The position numbers and the translations under genes are program-made. Shown in pieces: positions 15,634-27,148 of a stretch of 39,303 nucleotides of DNA; position 1 is the first letter of the stretch; each line of letters starts with the position of its first letter. The notes beneath the pieces are model-generated. The model saw nothing but the letters and a program-made list of their open reading frames with translations. It did no database searches and was not told the DNA's origin. This stretch comes from Planctomycetaceae bacterium (GTDB taxonomy: Bacteria; Planctomycetota; Planctomycetia; Pirellulales; Pirellulaceae): the NCBI GenBank assembly GCA_002726245.1, contig PBSM01000225.1, positions 1 to 39,303 on the forward strand. The letters run 5' to 3'.

Positions 15634-17781
15634 ATGAACAACCTATGCCTGACAGTCTTGCTTTTTGGAGTCTCGCTCAACGCGACTTCCCGTGCGGCCG
15701 AACGCGAGGGCAGTTTGCGGGCTGGTGCAGCCAAGGTCGATATCACTCCGAAACTCGCCGTGTCGCTCGATGGACCGATCAGCAAGAACGGGCCAGTGAC
15801 GGGCGTGAACGATCGGCTGCATGTGAGGGCATTGGTCTTTGATGACGGTCAGACGCGGCTGGCGATCGTGGTCTGTGATGCTTGCATGATCGGACGCGAT
15901 GTTCTGGATGCCGCGAAGGAGCAGGTGACGGCAAAGACCGGTTTGCCGGTGAATCGCATGTCGATCTCCGGCACGCATACCCATGCGGCTCCGCGTGTAA
16001 CGCATATCGGATCGGGTCCGCTGGATGATGAGTACCACAAGCAGCTTGCTCGACAGATCGCGGAAGCAGTCATCGCGGCCGAGAAGAATCTGTCGCCCGC
16101 CAAGGTCGGCTTTGCGTCATTCAGCCGCCCGGACCTGATTCGCTGCCGAAGGTTCGTTTGCGAGGCAGGTAGTGTTGGTGTGAATCCATTTGGCGAAGCG
16201 GGCGAGCGGATCAAGTCGGTGTCGGGCAAGAGCACCGCCGTGATCGGACCAGCCGGTCCAGTCGATCCGCAAATCTCGGTCCTGTCCGTCCGCCACGCCG
16301 ACGGGAAGCCGCTCGCCGCGCTCGCGAATTTCAGCGTTCATTACTGTGGAGGTTACAAGCGAGGCATCGTCAGCGCCGACTACTTCGGCCATTTCGCGCA
16401 AGCTCTCGAAGCCGAGTCTGATTCAGGCGACAACCATCCACCTTTCGTGGGCATCATGTCTAACGGAACCAGCGGCAACACAGGCGCGATCGAACGTGGC
16501 GGCGAGAAGTACGATCCGTACGAATGGCTCACGCTCGCCGGTCGCATGCTGGCCAAAGAGACATTGCAGGTCGTCGGCCGGATCGAGCATCGCTCTGACA
16601 TGACGCTGACGATGCAAGAGAGCGAACTCGAACTTGGCGTCCGTCGTCCCGATGAAGCTCGCCTCGCCTGGGCCAAGCAGGTCCTCGCCAATCCCAACGG
16701 CCCACATGCTCATCGGTGGTCGAAGATCTACGCTCAGGAAGCATTGCACTTGAGCAAGTATGCTGCAACAGAGCGAATCAAACTCCAGGCGATTCGCATC
16801 GGCGATATCGGCATCGCAGCGGCACCATGCGAAGTCTTCGCCGAGACCGGGCTTGCGATCAAGAAGCAGAGTCCGCTGGAACGTACGTTCACGATCGAAC
16901 TAGCAAACGGCTATGGTGGCTATCTACCTCCCGCCGCACAACACGAACTCGGTGGGTACGAGACCTGGCCGGCTCGCTCCAGCTTTTTGGAGATCGATGC
17001 CGAGGAGAAGATCCGCACGGAACTGGTAAGCTTGCTGACACAAGTCGAAGCGGACCATTCGTTTCGCGAAGTTAAAGCGTTTCCCGCTCCGGAGGCTCAT
17101 CAAGGTGTCGCTGTTGATGCGACTCACTTCTACCCGATCACGAACCGAGCCGTCGCCAAGTACGAGAAGCGAACTGGCAAGCTCGTCAAACGATGGGACT
17201 CGACCGAAGAAGTCGTGCTAAAGCATCTCAACAGCGGTGTTGTTGTCGATGGCAAGTTGTACGCCGCCCACTCCACTTGGCCGTCCGCGCCGCCGAAGAA
17301 CTCGATCGAGATCTGGGACACGAAGACGTTGACTCACGTCGGCCGAAAGACTTTCGACGAAGATGAACTCGCCCTCACGTGGGCGGATCGTGATGACCGT
17401 GCGTGGTGGGTCGTGTTCTGCGCGTACGGTGATGCCAAGTCCGTCAAAAAGACAAAGCTCATTAAGTACGACGATGATTGGAAGCCGCTTGCGACTTGGC
17501 ACTTCCCACGAGAAGTCATCGATCGCTTCGTGCCCTACAGCAACTCAGGTGGCTCGATCGGACCTGACAGTTTGATCTATGCAACAGGCCATGATCGAAG
17601 CGAAGTCTACGTCTTGAAGATCCCCGACAAAGGCCACACGCTGCATCTCGTGCGCACTCTTCCGCTTGCCGTCTACGGCCAAGCGATCGCCTGGGATCGA
17701 AGCCAGACGGGCACACTGTTTGGCATCCGCCGCAAGGACAAGGTCGTCGTCGTATCGCGGCTTGTCGATCGCAAAGATTGA
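15634..17781 (+). CDS. Neutral ceramidase-like domain fused to a C-terminal propeller
   Basis: This is a 715-residue secreted protein. Residues 1-22 form a signal peptide (NNLCLTVLLFGVSLNATSRA). Residues of about 28-470 match the N-terminal domain of neutral/alkaline non-lysosomal ceramidases as found widely in planctomycetes: AGAAKVDITPK, the metal motif GTHTHAAP with H115 and H117, FSVHYCGG, GIMSNGTSGN and ELANGYGGYLPP. From about residue 490 (HQGVAVDATHFYPITNR) to the end lies a different beta-rich domain with short repeats such as VVVDGKLYAAHS, IEIWDTKTL and IYATGHDRSEVYVLKIPD, which suggests a small propeller. ATG at 15634 is chosen because the signal peptide begins there. Bacterial members of this family are often of unknown substrate, so lipid amidase activity is only one possibility. 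Confidence 0.82.
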   Translation: MNNLCLTVLLFGVSLNATSRAAEREGSLRAGAAKVDITPKLAVSLDGPISKNGPVTGVNDRLHVRALVFDDGQTRLAIVVCDACMIGRDVLDAAKEQVTAKTGLPVNRMSISGTHTHAAPRVTHIGSGPLDDEYHKQLARQIAEAVIAAEKNLSPAKVGFASFSRPDLIRCRRFVCEAGSVGVNPFGEAGERIKSVSGKSTAVIGPAGPVDPQISVLSVRHADGKPLAALANFSVHYCGGYKRGIVSADYFGHFAQALEAESDSGDNHPPFVGIMSNGTSGNTGAIERGGEKYDPYEWLTLAGRMLAKETLQVVGRIEHRSDMTLTMQESELELGVRRPDEARLAWAKQVLANPNGPHAHRWSKIYAQEALHLSKYAATERIKLQAIRIGDIGIAAAPCEVFAETGLAIKKQSPLERTFTIELANGYGGYLPPAAQHELGGYETWPARSSFLEIDAEEKIRTELVSLLTQVEADHSFREVKAFPAPEAHQGVAVDATHFYPITNRAVAKYEKRTGKLVKRWDSTEEVVLKHLNSGVVVDGKLYAAHSTWPSAPPKNSIEIWDTKTLTHVGRKTFDEDELALTWADRDDRAWWVVFCAYGDAKSVKKTKLIKYDDDWKPLATWHFPREVIDRFVPYSNSGGSIGPDSLIYATGHDRSEVYVLKIPDKGHTLHLVRTLPLAVYGQAIAWDRSQTGTLFGIRRKDKVVVVSRLVDRKD

Positions 17782-17862
17782 AGAGGTTTACCACGGACGA
17801 CACGGATAGCACTGATACCTGATCCGTGAAATCTGTGTCATTGTGCTCGATCTCTTCCAGGT

Positions 17863-18033
17863 TCACTCAGTTGCCCGTAACGCCCGCACGACATTGGCAA
17901 TCGCCAGTCCCAACCCGACGATAATAAACGCGAAATGCATGCGACTGCCGCTCTGCGAATACAAATACCACGCATATCCACCGAGGGCCAGCCAACCGGC
18001 GGCGGGAATCAGGAGCCTCGTTCTTCGATCCAT
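17863..18033 (-). CDS. Small membrane protein, two helices
   Basis: This 56-residue protein begins MDRRTRLLIPAAGW, has two hydrophobic segments (about residues 7-27 and 33-52) and ends RALRATE. The start at 18033 has GAGG about eight bases upstream. A longer open frame reaching 18186 would begin inside a palindromic repeat, so the short form is preferred. I do not recognise a family. The positive-inside pattern and clean helices argue that it is real. Confidence 0.55.
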   Translation of the reverse strand: MDRRTRLLIPAAGWLALGGYAWYLYSQSGSRMHFAFIIVGLGLAIANVVRALRATE

Positions 18034-18094
18034 AGCTTGACCTCGGTTGGTAAGAAGCGCGGCGACGCCGACCTTTGACCATGATAGACGATCA

Positions 18095-18177
18095 AGTAGG
18101 TCACGACCGCCGGGCGTGACTTTCACGGACGGAATTGGATCGTTGTTCGAGGTCACGCTCGGCGAGCATGACCTACT
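18095..18177. repeat. Palindromic repeat with AGTAGGTCA ends
   Basis: The arm starting AGTAGGTCACGACCGCC at 18095 pairs with the arm ending at 18177; 22 of 26 positions match, and the outer 9 bp are perfect (18095-18103 with 18169-18177). It lies just upstream of the small membrane protein gene. Confidence 0.7.
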
Positions 18178-18201
18178 AAACAACACCCGCCACAGCAGAA
18201 A

Positions 18202-18317
18202 TCACTGCGCAATCGGGATCGCGTCATCGACCTGCCAGTTGTGGGCGCGGAGCAACAGATGAACGAAGTAATTGTTTTCGCTGCCTGGCGCGACATCGAT
18301 CAGCCCCTCAGATAGGT
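18202..18317 (-). pseudogene. C-terminal scrap of an unidentified protein
   Basis: On the minus strand the frame reads EGLIDVAPGSENNYFVHLLL, then RAHNWQVDDAIPIAQ and TGA at 18202. The composition looks like genuine protein, with natural strand-like hydrophobic spacing. A TGA lies just upstream and no start or ribosome binding site is present. I cannot name the family. Confidence 0.3.
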
Positions 18318-18588
18318 CTCACCAATATCTGGCATCAGAGAGGCAAAACAAGTCTTTCGCCAGCCTTCGTTCCAGTGGGCTTTGACTCGTAGCGGCTAGA
18401 AATCTGAGGTTTTCCCGCACGGTGGGGGTTTTTCTTTTCCGCTCGGTTTCGACTATCATCAAGGCTTGCAAATTGCCCGGTTCGCGCAACCGGTATAGGT
18501 ATAACCGACTGCCCATCTTTGCCGAGTGTTGCGAGCAGCCATGCGACGCACCCCATCTGCCAACCAAGGATTCATGGAGATCTTGCCG
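18318..18588. other. Leader region of the large cytochrome/DUF1549 gene with an operator-like hairpin
   Basis: CCGGTT-CGCGC-AACCGG at 18477-18493 is a perfect 6-bp inverted repeat just before TATAGGTATAAC. It could mark an operator or a promoter-proximal hairpin. No good -35 box at normal spacing was found. Confidence 0.3.
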
Positions 18589-21500
18589 ATGTCCGTTACT
18601 GCTTTTCGTTCGTTCGTGATTGCTCTCACCTTTCTCGCGTTGGCGATGCCTAACGCGCGAGCCGAGGACCAGGAAGCCGCCGCCGAGGCGCCGGACAAAA
18701 TCAGCTTCTATGAGCAGATCCGTCCAATCTTCCAAGCACAGTGCCACGGCTGTCACCAACCAGCTCGTGATAGCGGCGAGTACGTCATGACCGAGTTTTC
18801 GAAACTCGTTGCGGGTGGTGAGAGCGAATCGGCGGCTGTCGTTGCCGGCAAGCCGGACGAAAGCCATCTGATCGAACTCATCACACCAACCGACGGCAAA
18901 GCCGAAATGCCAAAAGACAAGAAACCACTCAGTCAGGTTGAGATCGACCTGATCAAGCAGTGGGTCACCGAAGGCGCTGTCGATGATACACCCGAAGGTG
19001 CCAAGCGTCACTTCGATGCCGACAACCCGCCGATCTATACGCGTCCTCCTGTAGTCACGTCGATCGGCTTCTCGCCCGACGGTCAACTGCTGGCCGTTGC
19101 CGGCTTCCACGAGGTGCTGCTGTCAAAGGCCGACGGGTCGGAGTTGGTTGCGCGGCTGATCGGTGTGTCGGAACGAATCGAATCGGTTAAGTTCTCGCCC
19201 GATGGCAAGCGACTGCTCGTAACGGGCGGTCTTCCAGGACGCATGGGTGAAGTACAAGTTTGGGATGTTGCCGAACGAAAACTCACGCTGTCCGTGCCGA
19301 TTACCTACGACACGGTTTACGGTGGCGATTGGTCTCCCGATGGCAAGCTGATCTCGCTCGGTTGTTCCGACAAGACGGTTCGCGCGATCAGTTCGGAAAC
19401 TGGCGAGCAGGTGATGTACCAAGGCGCTCACAGCGATTGGATTCGCGACACAGCCTTCTCGCACGACGGCTCGCACGTCGTTTCCGTCGCTCGCGACATG
19501 ACGGTGAAGCTGACCGAAGTCGAAACCAACCGCTTCATCGACAACATCACCTCGATCACGCCCAAGGCACTGAAAGGCGGAGTGAACACCGTTGTCCGGC
19601 ATCCCGAGCGCGACGAGATCGTGGTTGGAGGTGCGGATGGTGTGCCGAAGGTGTACCGCATGTTCCGCATCACTGCTCGCAAGATCGGTGACGATTCGAA
19701 CTTGATCCGCAACCTGAATCCGATGAAAGGCCGCGTCTTTGGCATCGCTGTCAGCAAGGATGGCAAGCGGATCGCCGCAGTCAGCTCACTCAACGGCCAA
19801 GGCGAACTCGCCGTCTACTCCTACGAGTTCGATACCAACTTGCCGGATGATCTGAAGAAGATCGCTGAAACTCGCGTTCAACAACGCAAGCCGGCGGACC
19901 AGAAGAAGCTGGACGATTACCGTACAAAGGATATCAAGCGCATCGCGCAGGTGAATGTCGATGACGCGTCGTTGTACGCAGTCGCTTTCAGTCCCGACGG
20001 CAAGACCGTTGCTGCGACGGGCGGCGATGGCAAGATCCGGCTCATCGAAACCGAGACCGGTAAGGCGATCAAGGACTTCTCGCCCGCTCCAATCACGCCA
20101 GCCGAACAGGTTGCTCAAGCTTTCGAGCCTGCGTCGCCAATCTCGATCGACGATACGGCGACCTATGACGACTCGCTTCCCGAAGGAGCGACGATCGTCG
20201 AACTTATGGTCGAACCGGCCGCGATTGAGCTGAGCAGTCAATTCGCCTACTCCCAGTTGATTGTCACCGCCAAACTCAACAACGGCGACATTATCGATGC
20301 GACGCGAATAGCGAAGGCGAGCCTATCGGCTCCAATCGCCGAAGTCTCTCCCAGCGGCTTCGTCAGCGGCAAACAAGACGGCACCGCGACGCTGGTGCTC
20401 GATGTCGCGGGAAGAATTGCTGAGGTTCCGGTCAGCGTGGGCGGAATCGGAGCGGAATACAAAGCCAACTTCGCGATAGATGTCGCTCCCGTCCTGTCGC
20501 GGCTTGGTTGTAATGCCGGCACATGTCATGGCTCGGCCAAAGGCAAGAACGGCTTCAAGCTGTCGCTTCGCGGTTACGACCCGATTCTTGACGTGCGAGC
20601 CTTCACGGACGATCTGGCTTCGCGACGCACGAATATCGCTTCGCCTGATGACAGCCTCATGTTGTTGAAGTCAACGAGCGCGGTGCCTCACGTCGGCGGG
20701 CAAGTCGTCCGGCCAGGCGAACCGTACTATCAACTCATTCGCAACTGGCTGGCTGGCGGTGCGAAACTTGATACGAACGTACCGCGCGTGACTTCCATCG
20801 AAGTCTTCCCGAAGAACCCGACCATTCAAGCAATCGGTAGCACGCAACAGTTTCGTGTGGTCGCGACTTTTGCCGACGGAGGTAAACGCGACGTGACTCG
20901 CGAAGCTTTCCTTGTCAGCGGCAACACTGACGCCTCCAAGGTCGGTCGCACCGGCTTGATGACCGCGATCCGTCGTGGCGAATCACCCGTGCTCGCCCGC
21001 TATGAAGGCTCGTACGCCGCGACGACTCTCACGATCATGGGCAACCGCGAAGGTTTTGTCTTCAAGCAACCCGATACGTGGGGCAAGATCGATGAACACG
21101 CCGTCGCCAAATGGCAGCGGATGAAGATTCAACCGTCCGGGCTCAGCAACGACGCTGACTTCATTCGCCGCGTATACATCGACTTGACCGGCCTGCCACC
21201 GACCGCGGACGACGTGCGGGCGTTCCTGGCAGACGATCGCGAGACTCGCGTCAAGCGAGATGAGTTGGTCGATAAGCTGGTTGGCAATGAGGACTATGTC
21301 GAGTATTGGACCAACAAGTGGGCGGATCTGTTACAGGTCAACCGCAAGTACCTCGGTCCCGAAGGAGCCAAGGCGTTCCGCGATTGGATTCGCAACGAAG
21401 TCGCTCAGAACACTCCGTACGACCAACTCGTCCGCAAGATCATCTCGGCTTCCGGATCGAACAAGGACAATCCACAAGCGTCGTATTACAAGATTCTTCG

Positions 21501-23694
21501 CGAGCCCGAACACATCATGGAGAACACGACGCATTTGTTCCTCGCCGTCCGGTTCAACTGCAACAAGTGCCACGATCATCCCTTCGAGCGGTGGACGCAG
21601 GATCAATACTACGAGACAGCCGCGTACTTCGCCAAGGTTTCGTTGAAGGCTGATCCGGCCAGCGGCAAGAAGAAAATTGCCGGTACAGCCGTCGAAGGTG
21701 CCAAGCCCTTCTACGAGATCGTCGAGGATAAGGAAGACGGCGAAGTCACTCACCTACGCACCGGTCAAGTAACCGCGCCGGAGTTCCCGTATGAATGCTC
21801 GTTCGAAGCGAAGGACGAAGCCTCGCGGCGAGACCAGTTGGCGGCTTGGATTACGTCAGCCGACAACCAGTACTTCGCGAAGAGCTATGTGAATCGGTTG
21901 TGGGGCTATTTGTTCGGCATCGGTATCGTCGAGCCAATCGACGACATCCGAGCCAGCAACCCACCGACGAATCCTGAACTGCTCGACTACCTGACGCAGG
22001 AGTTCATCAAGAGCAACTTCAACGTACAGCACGTGGTTGGCTTGATCTGCAAGTCACGTACGTATCAGCTTTCGCTCGCGACCAACAAGTGGAATGAAGA
22101 CGACAACCTCAACTACTCGCACGCCATCGCACGTCGCTTACCAGCGGAAGTGCTGTTCGACGCGATCCATCGTGTAACCGGAGCCAAGACAAAGATTCCA
22201 GGCGTTCCGGAAGGAACTCGAGCCGCCGCGATTCCGGATTCCGGGATCAAGCTGACGGACGGTTTCCTTGCGAATCTCGGACGGCCAGTGCGCGAGAGTG
22301 CTTGTGAATGTGAGCGCGTCAGCGACATCCAGCTTGGTCCCGTGATGGCACTGATCAGCGGGCCGACCGTTGGCAACGCACTCGCCGACCCAAACAATGC
22401 GATCACGAAGCTCGTGGCCGAAGAGTCGAACGATGCCCGCATGGTCAACGAGCTTTTCCTTCGCGTCATGAATCGCCCGGCGAAGGCCGACGAGATCGCG
22501 GCCTACTTCGATTCGATGGCGTTGATCGACGGCGACCATCAATCGCTCACGAAAGCGCTCGGCGAGCGAGACACTTGGTGGAAGGGAGAGAAGCCGAAAC
22601 TCGAGAAGCAGCGCGAAGGAGCAATCGCGAAAGCAACGGCGGATCTCGACGCTTACAACAAGGAGATCGCTCCACGCATCGCCGAGGAAGAGAAGAAGCG
22701 ACAGGCAGGCATCGCCGCGGCGCAAGCCGAGTTGAAGAAGTACACCGATGCCACGCCACAGCACATCACCGCCTTGGAGAAGAAGCTTGCGAGCAATGTC
22801 GAATGGCACTTGCTCGAACCTGGCAGCCTGTCGGCTTCCAATGGCATCAAGTTGCAGCGGCTCGATGATCGTTCAATCCGCGCGACGGGCGATGCGAATC
22901 AGTCGGCATACACGATCAACGTGAACACGACTTTGCGTGGCATCACCGGGATTCGCGTTGAGGCAATTCCCGGCAAGAAGGAGAAAGGTGTCGGGCCGGG
23001 AATACCGGATAGCGGCAATTTCGTTGTCACGGAATTCGAAGTCCAAGCGGCACCTAAATCGAAACCGAAGGAAATGAAGAAGATCGCTTTGCAAAACGCA
23101 AAGTCCGACTTCATCCAACCAGCCTTCAACGTCGCATTGGCGATTGACGGCAATCCGGCGAACCAAAACGCTTGGGCGATCGCCGCTGGCGGAGTCACTC
23201 GCTGGGCGACGTTCGAGGCAAAAGAGCCGCTTGGGTTCGAGGAAGGCACCGTGTTGAAGTTCGTCATCTACCAGAACCATATTGCTCCGAAGCATCTGCT
23301 CGGACAGTTCCGCATCTCGGTGACAACCGACAAGGCGATCGGCCTTAGTCTTCCGGAGCAACTCAAGTCGATCGTTTCGCTTCCGGCCAACCAACGCGAT
23401 GACGCCCAGAAGCAAGTGCTGACGACGTACTTCAACAGGACCGATGCTGGGCTTCAAGCCAAGAACACTGCGATTGCCGAAGCCAGCAAGCCGCTGCCGG
23501 AAGATCCGGGAGTGACGAAGCGAAAGGCGACACTGCAGGTTGTCAGCCAGGCCGTTGGCGAAGACCGCCTGCTGGTCCAACTGCGAAAAGATATGGAATT
23601 CAGCACGCAGCAAGTCGGCAACAAGCGGTTGACCGCCGCCCAGGACTTGACTTGGGCGCTGATTAACAACCCTGCGTTCTTGTTTAATAGATAG
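18589..23694 (+). CDS. Giant secreted cytochrome c / WD40 / DUF1549 / DUF1553 protein
   Basis: This is a 1701-residue protein with a signal peptide (about 1-26, ending NARA). Domains in order: a planctomycete cytochrome domain with C52-HG-C55-H56; WD40-type repeats (about 158-498); an Ig/BIG2-like domain (about 533-617); a second cytochrome-like motif with C641 and C646-H647; a second Ig-like domain (about 731-820); DUF1549 (about 840-1045) with C991-NK-C994-HDH; and DUF1553 (about 1067-1310). Then come a Lys/Glu-rich coiled coil (about 1330-1400), a discoidin-like beta domain (about 1405-1580) and the DUF1553 tail ending [10 protein letters not shown]. These proteins are thought to be exported and heme-bearing, paired with DUF1501 partners; the reaction is unknown. 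ATG at 18589 has GGAG nine bases upstream. A DUF1501 gene follows at 24525 on the same strand, separated by the inverted toxin-antitoxin remnant. Confidence 0.88.
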   Translation: MSVTAFRSFVIALTFLALAMPNARAEDQEAAAEAPDKISFYEQIRPIFQAQCHGCHQPARDSGEYVMTEFSKLVAGGESESAAVVAGKPDESHLIELITPTDGKAEMPKDKKPLSQVEIDLIKQWVTEGAVDDTPEGAKRHFDADNPPIYTRPPVVTSIGFSPDGQLLAVAGFHEVLLSKADGSELVARLIGVSERIESVKFSPDGKRLLVTGGLPGRMGEVQVWDVAERKLTLSVPITYDTVYGGDWSPDGKLISLGCSDKTVRAISSETGEQVMYQGAHSDWIRDTAFSHDGSHVVSVARDMTVKLTEVETNRFIDNITSITPKALKGGVNTVVRHPERDEIVVGGADGVPKVYRMFRITARKIGDDSNLIRNLNPMKGRVFGIAVSKDGKRIAAVSSLNGQGELAVYSYEFDTNLPDDLKKIAETRVQQRKPADQKKLDDYRTKDIKRIAQVNVDDASLYAVAFSPDGKTVAATGGDGKIRLIETETGKAIKDFSPAPITPAEQVAQAFEPASPISIDDTATYDDSLPEGATIVELMVEPAAIELSSQFAYSQLIVTAKLNNGDIIDATRIAKASLSAPIAEVSPSGFVSGKQDGTATLVLDVAGRIAEVPVSVGGIGAEYKANFAIDVAPVLSRLGCNAGTCHGSAKGKNGFKLSLRGYDPILDVRAFTDDLASRRTNIASPDDSLMLLKSTSAVPHVGGQVVRPGEPYYQLIRNWLAGGAKLDTNVPRVTSIEVFPKNPTIQAIGSTQQFRVVATFADGGKRDVTREAFLVSGNTDASKVGRTGLMTAIRRGESPVLARYEGSYAATTLTIMGNREGFVFKQPDTWGKIDEHAVAKWQRMKIQPSGLSNDADFIRRVYIDLTGLPPTADDVRAFLADDRETRVKRDELVDKLVGNEDYVEYWTNKWADLLQVNRKYLGPEGAKAFRDWIRNEVAQNTPYDQLVRKIISASGSNKDNPQASYYKILREPEHIMENTTHLFLAVRFNCNKCHDHPFERWTQDQYYETAAYFAKVSLKADPASGKKKIAGTAVEGAKPFYEIVEDKEDGEVTHLRTGQVTAPEFPYECSFEAKDEASRRDQLAAWITSADNQYFAKSYVNRLWGYLFGIGIVEPIDDIRASNPPTNPELLDYLTQEFIKSNFNVQHVVGLICKSRTYQLSLATNKWNEDDNLNYSHAIARRLPAEVLFDAIHRVTGAKTKIPGVPEGTRAAAIPDSGIKLTDGFLANLGRPVRESACECERVSDIQLGPVMALISGPTVGNALADPNNAITKLVAEESNDARMVNELFLRVMNRPAKADEIAAYFDSMALIDGDHQSLTKALGERDTWWKGEKPKLEKQREGAIAKATADLDAYNKEIAPRIAEEEKKRQAGIAAAQAELKKYTDATPQHITALEKKLASNVEWHLLEPGSLSASNGIKLQRLDDRSIRATGDANQSAYTINVNTTLRGITGIRVEAIPGKKEKGVGPGIPDSGNFVVTEFEVQAAPKSKPKEMKKIALQNAKSDFIQPAFNVALAIDGNPANQNAWAIAAGGVTRWATFEAKEPLGFEEGTVLKFVIYQNHIAPKHLLGQFRISVTTDKAIGLSLPEQLKSIVSLPANQRDDAQKQVLTTYFNRTDAGLQAKNTAIAEASKPLPEDPGVTKRKATLQVVSQAVGEDRLLVQLRKDMEFSTQQVGNKRLTAAQDLTWALINNPAFLFNR

Positions 23695-23814
23695 TAGCCA
23701 TCACGCTCCGCGTGATGAGATGCGGCGTTACGATCGACTCGACTTGCAGTTGGAAGTCGTAGCACAACGACCACTCCGACACCGCTTACCTCACGCGGAG
23801 CGTGAGGGCTACTT
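23693..23814. repeat. Inverted repeat pair with TCACGCTCCGCGTGA core between convergent genes
   Basis: AGTAGCC + TCACGCTCCGCGTGA beginning at 23693 is mirrored by TCACGCGGAGCGTGA + GGGCTACT ending at about 23812. Each arm is itself a hairpin. The pair overlaps both gene ends: the stop of the giant protein (23692-23694) and the stop of the reverse-strand toxin gene (23809-23811). It is probably a mobile-type palindrome now serving as a two-way terminator. Confidence 0.75.
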
Positions 23815-24076
23815 TGAACGACGACGAAACACACGCACGTGGAGCACCCAAACCGTTTCCGATTCTTCATCCACCGTGAACGTCACCGATAGAGGCGGAA
23901 CAAACGTAATCCGCCGCCCGGCGGGACGCGACTCGCCTTCGTCAGCAGCATTGTCGCGAAGACACAGCTCAACCTCATTAGTCATGAGTGATCACAGCTC
24001 GACATTCCGAATCAGCCGCCAGCCACGCGTCCGCCAACTCGTCTATTGCGGAACGCTTCCATCGGACTCGGAACAT
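23809..24076 (-). pseudogene. RelE/ParE-like toxin gene with a single frameshift
   Basis: The first frame, from ATG at 24076, reads MFRVRWKRSAIDELADAWLA, continues ADSECRAVITHD and hits TAA. A one-base shift near 23970 resumes as NEVELCLRDNAADEGESRPA, GRRITFVPPLSVTFTVDE, ESETVWVLHVRVFRRRSK and TAG at 23809. Joined, this is about 88 residues with the pattern of the small RelE/ParE-like toxins of planctomycetes: N-terminal W-x-x-SA-x-x-EL, GESRP-GRR, PPL-V-F-V and VLHV near the end. These act as ribosome-dependent RNases or gyrase inhibitors. The length 268 is one more than a multiple of three, which fits a single insertion. It overlaps the last 34 bases of the antitoxin gene. Both fragments are short, so neither was an obvious ORF. 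Confidence 0.7.
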
Positions 24077-24309
24077 TCTAGCCCCTTAAGATGCGCGAGC
24101 ACTTCAGACGTGGTCAATGAATCCGTTTCTTGTTCACGGCGGTCGAGTTCATCTTCGCTAACGCCGCCCGAAACAGGTTCCCAGTCGTTCAAGTCGGCTC
24201 GCGGAATGAAACGCCCCACCACACGACCCTGTTCGTCGCAGACTTCCACCGGCTGCATGAATTCAAGCAGGCGGTGCGTCGTATTCGTGTCAAGCGTTAC
24301 GCGGGTCAT
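24043..24309 (-). CDS. Putative antitoxin of a RelE/ParE-type pair
   Basis: This 88-residue acidic protein has an N-terminal beta-rich part (VTLDTNTTHRLLEF, VEVCDEQGRVVGRFIP) and a C-terminal acidic, helical part (SEDELDRREQETDSLTTSEV, LAHLKGL). I recognise this pattern in small planctomycete proteins that precede RelE/ParE-like toxins. Here the frameshifted toxin gene overlaps its 3' end. The N-terminal half would fold as a swapped-hairpin DNA-binding domain and the tail would wrap the toxin; this is inference from the family layout. ATG at 24309 has GAGGAG eight bases upstream, and a good sigma-70 promoter lies before it. If the toxin is dead, the antitoxin is an orphan. Confidence 0.7.
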   Translation of the reverse strand: MTRVTLDTNTTHRLLEFMQPVEVCDEQGRVVGRFIPRADLNDWEPVSGGVSEDELDRREQETDSLTTSEVLAHLKGLECSESDGSVPQ

Positions 24310-24337
24310 GGATGACTCCTCAAGCGAACTAAACAGT

Positions 24338-24367
24338 ATTATGACCCCTGATCTACGCTTCGGTCAA
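24338..24367 (-). promoter_or_regulatory. Sigma-70 promoter of the toxin-antitoxin pair
   Basis: Read on the minus strand, TTGACC (24367-24362) and CATAAT (24343-24338) are separated by 18 bases. Each box matches consensus at five of six positions. The -10 box lies about 28 bases before the antitoxin ATG. Confidence 0.5.
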
Positions 24368-24524
24368 CTTTTGCCTTGCGTGGAGCGAAAACCGACAACA
24401 GACTTGCGATCCACATGGCAAAACAGCTAGAGTAGTCGTACAAATCAACGAATTTCGATAGAAACCGTTCGCCACTGCCGATGATGAGGTGGCTTGGCGG
24501 AAGTTCATAACAGGAGATCCTCTC

Positions 24525-25991
<1,467 letters not shown>

Positions 25992-26021
25992 GTTCGCACC
26001 ACATAATTCCGGATCCAGATC

Positions 26022-26061
26022 ACAAACCCGGCTTCGCTCAGAAGTCGGGTTTGTTTGTTTT
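26022..26061 (+). terminator. Rho-independent terminator after DUF1501
   Basis: ACAAACCCGGCTTC (26022-26035) pairs with GAAGTCGGGTTTGT (26041-26054) with one wobble around the loop GCTCA. The T-rich TTGTTTT follows. Confidence 0.85.
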
Positions 26062-26145
26062 CGCGGGTTATCTTGAGAAGCGAGATGCCGACCGCAGCAA
26101 GGAGTATGTGTTCGATAATGATGTCCCAATCGGAAGGAAGCAGGC

Positions 26146-26937
26146 ATGATCAAGCTCAATCGCTATGTTGCACGACAGATTCTTATCGCAGCAACTCTGA
26201 TGGTCGCGACTACATCTTCCTCCTATGCGGAGGTCGGCGTTGGTGCGGAACCGATTGACGCCGCGGAAGTCATCTTCGACGGCACGCGAGAGATGCTGGA
26301 TGAGAAGTGGACATACTGGAAAGGCCCGCGTTTCAGTTCATCGCTGCCGATCAAGTGGAAGATCGTAGACGATCCAGTTGACAAGGGGACGGTCGCCATG
26401 ACCGACGACCCGACTGCTGCCGGAGGCAAGTACGGCACGGCTGATGTAGTGACGAAGAAGAAGTATCGAGACTTCAGACTGCATATCGAATTCCTCGTGG
26501 TCAAGACCGGAGGAAACAGCGGTGTGTACCTTCAGAACCGCTACGAAATCCAGGTTCTCGATGGTGACAAGACCAAACATGGGATGGGTGCCGTGATCAA
26601 TGAGACTCCGGCGCCGTATCACGCTTATCAAGGAATCGGTAAGTGGAATGCCTATGACATCACGTTCCGCGCCGCGAGATTCAAGGATGGCACTCGGTCG
26701 AGCAAGGCGATGGTGTCGATGTTCTTCAACGGCATCAAGGTCCATAAGAACCAGACGATCAATCAGGTCTGGGGTGGACCGAACTCGGGAATAGACGGTG
26801 GCAATGACGGCGGCAAGGGAATTACCGACATGCCCGGCGGCCTGAAGCTGCAGTGCGAAGGCCACGAAGTGCTGTACCGCAACATCTGGATCAAAGAATT
26901 GAAGTTGACCGAAGCAGACACGAATTTCGACGAGTAG
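26146..26937 (+). CDS. DUF1080 (3-keto-disaccharide hydrolase type) secreted protein
   Basis: This 263-residue protein has a signal peptide (about 1-28, ending SSYA) and a single DUF1080 jelly-roll domain. Visible family features are YRDFRLHIEFLV, GNSGVYLQNRYEIQVLDG, PAPYHAYQGIGKWNAYDITF and GGLKLQCEGHEVLYRNIWI. Members of this fold include enzymes that hydrolyse 3-keto-glycosides; others are probably carbohydrate-binding. No catalytic residue can be assigned safely from the sequence. ATG at 26146 has GGAAG upstream. The terminator at 26022 separates it from DUF1501, so it probably starts a new transcript, perhaps with the DUF1549/DUF1553 gene 211 bp downstream. Confidence 0.88.
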   Translation: MIKLNRYVARQILIAATLMVATTSSSYAEVGVGAEPIDAAEVIFDGTREMLDEKWTYWKGPRFSSSLPIKWKIVDDPVDKGTVAMTDDPTAAGGKYGTADVVTKKKYRDFRLHIEFLVVKTGGNSGVYLQNRYEIQVLDGDKTKHGMGAVINETPAPYHAYQGIGKWNAYDITFRAARFKDGTRSSKAMVSMFFNGIKVHKNQTINQVWGGPNSGIDGGNDGGKGITDMPGGLKLQCEGHEVLYRNIWIKELKLTEADTNFDE

Positions 26938-27148
26938 GTTACATGGGTGCCGCGCAGATTTCCCAGCAACGTATCGCTTTGTGACTTGTCTTTAGCCAAC
27001 AGATCAAGTAATTCGCTGCCGAAGTCTTCGGCCGGTAGGACATTACGACATACACTTACTGGGGGGGGCAAGGCCTTGTCCGATCGCTCCAAGAATCTCA
27101 ATGGATTACTATTGGAGGGAGATATCATACCTCCTCTCGCGTAGAGCC

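Noticed and set aside
26763..27128. 121-codon reverse frame at the DUF1080 end
   Set aside because: The part outside DUF1080 (SVCRNVLPAEDFGSELLDLL) looks somewhat protein-like but is too short and matches no family I know.
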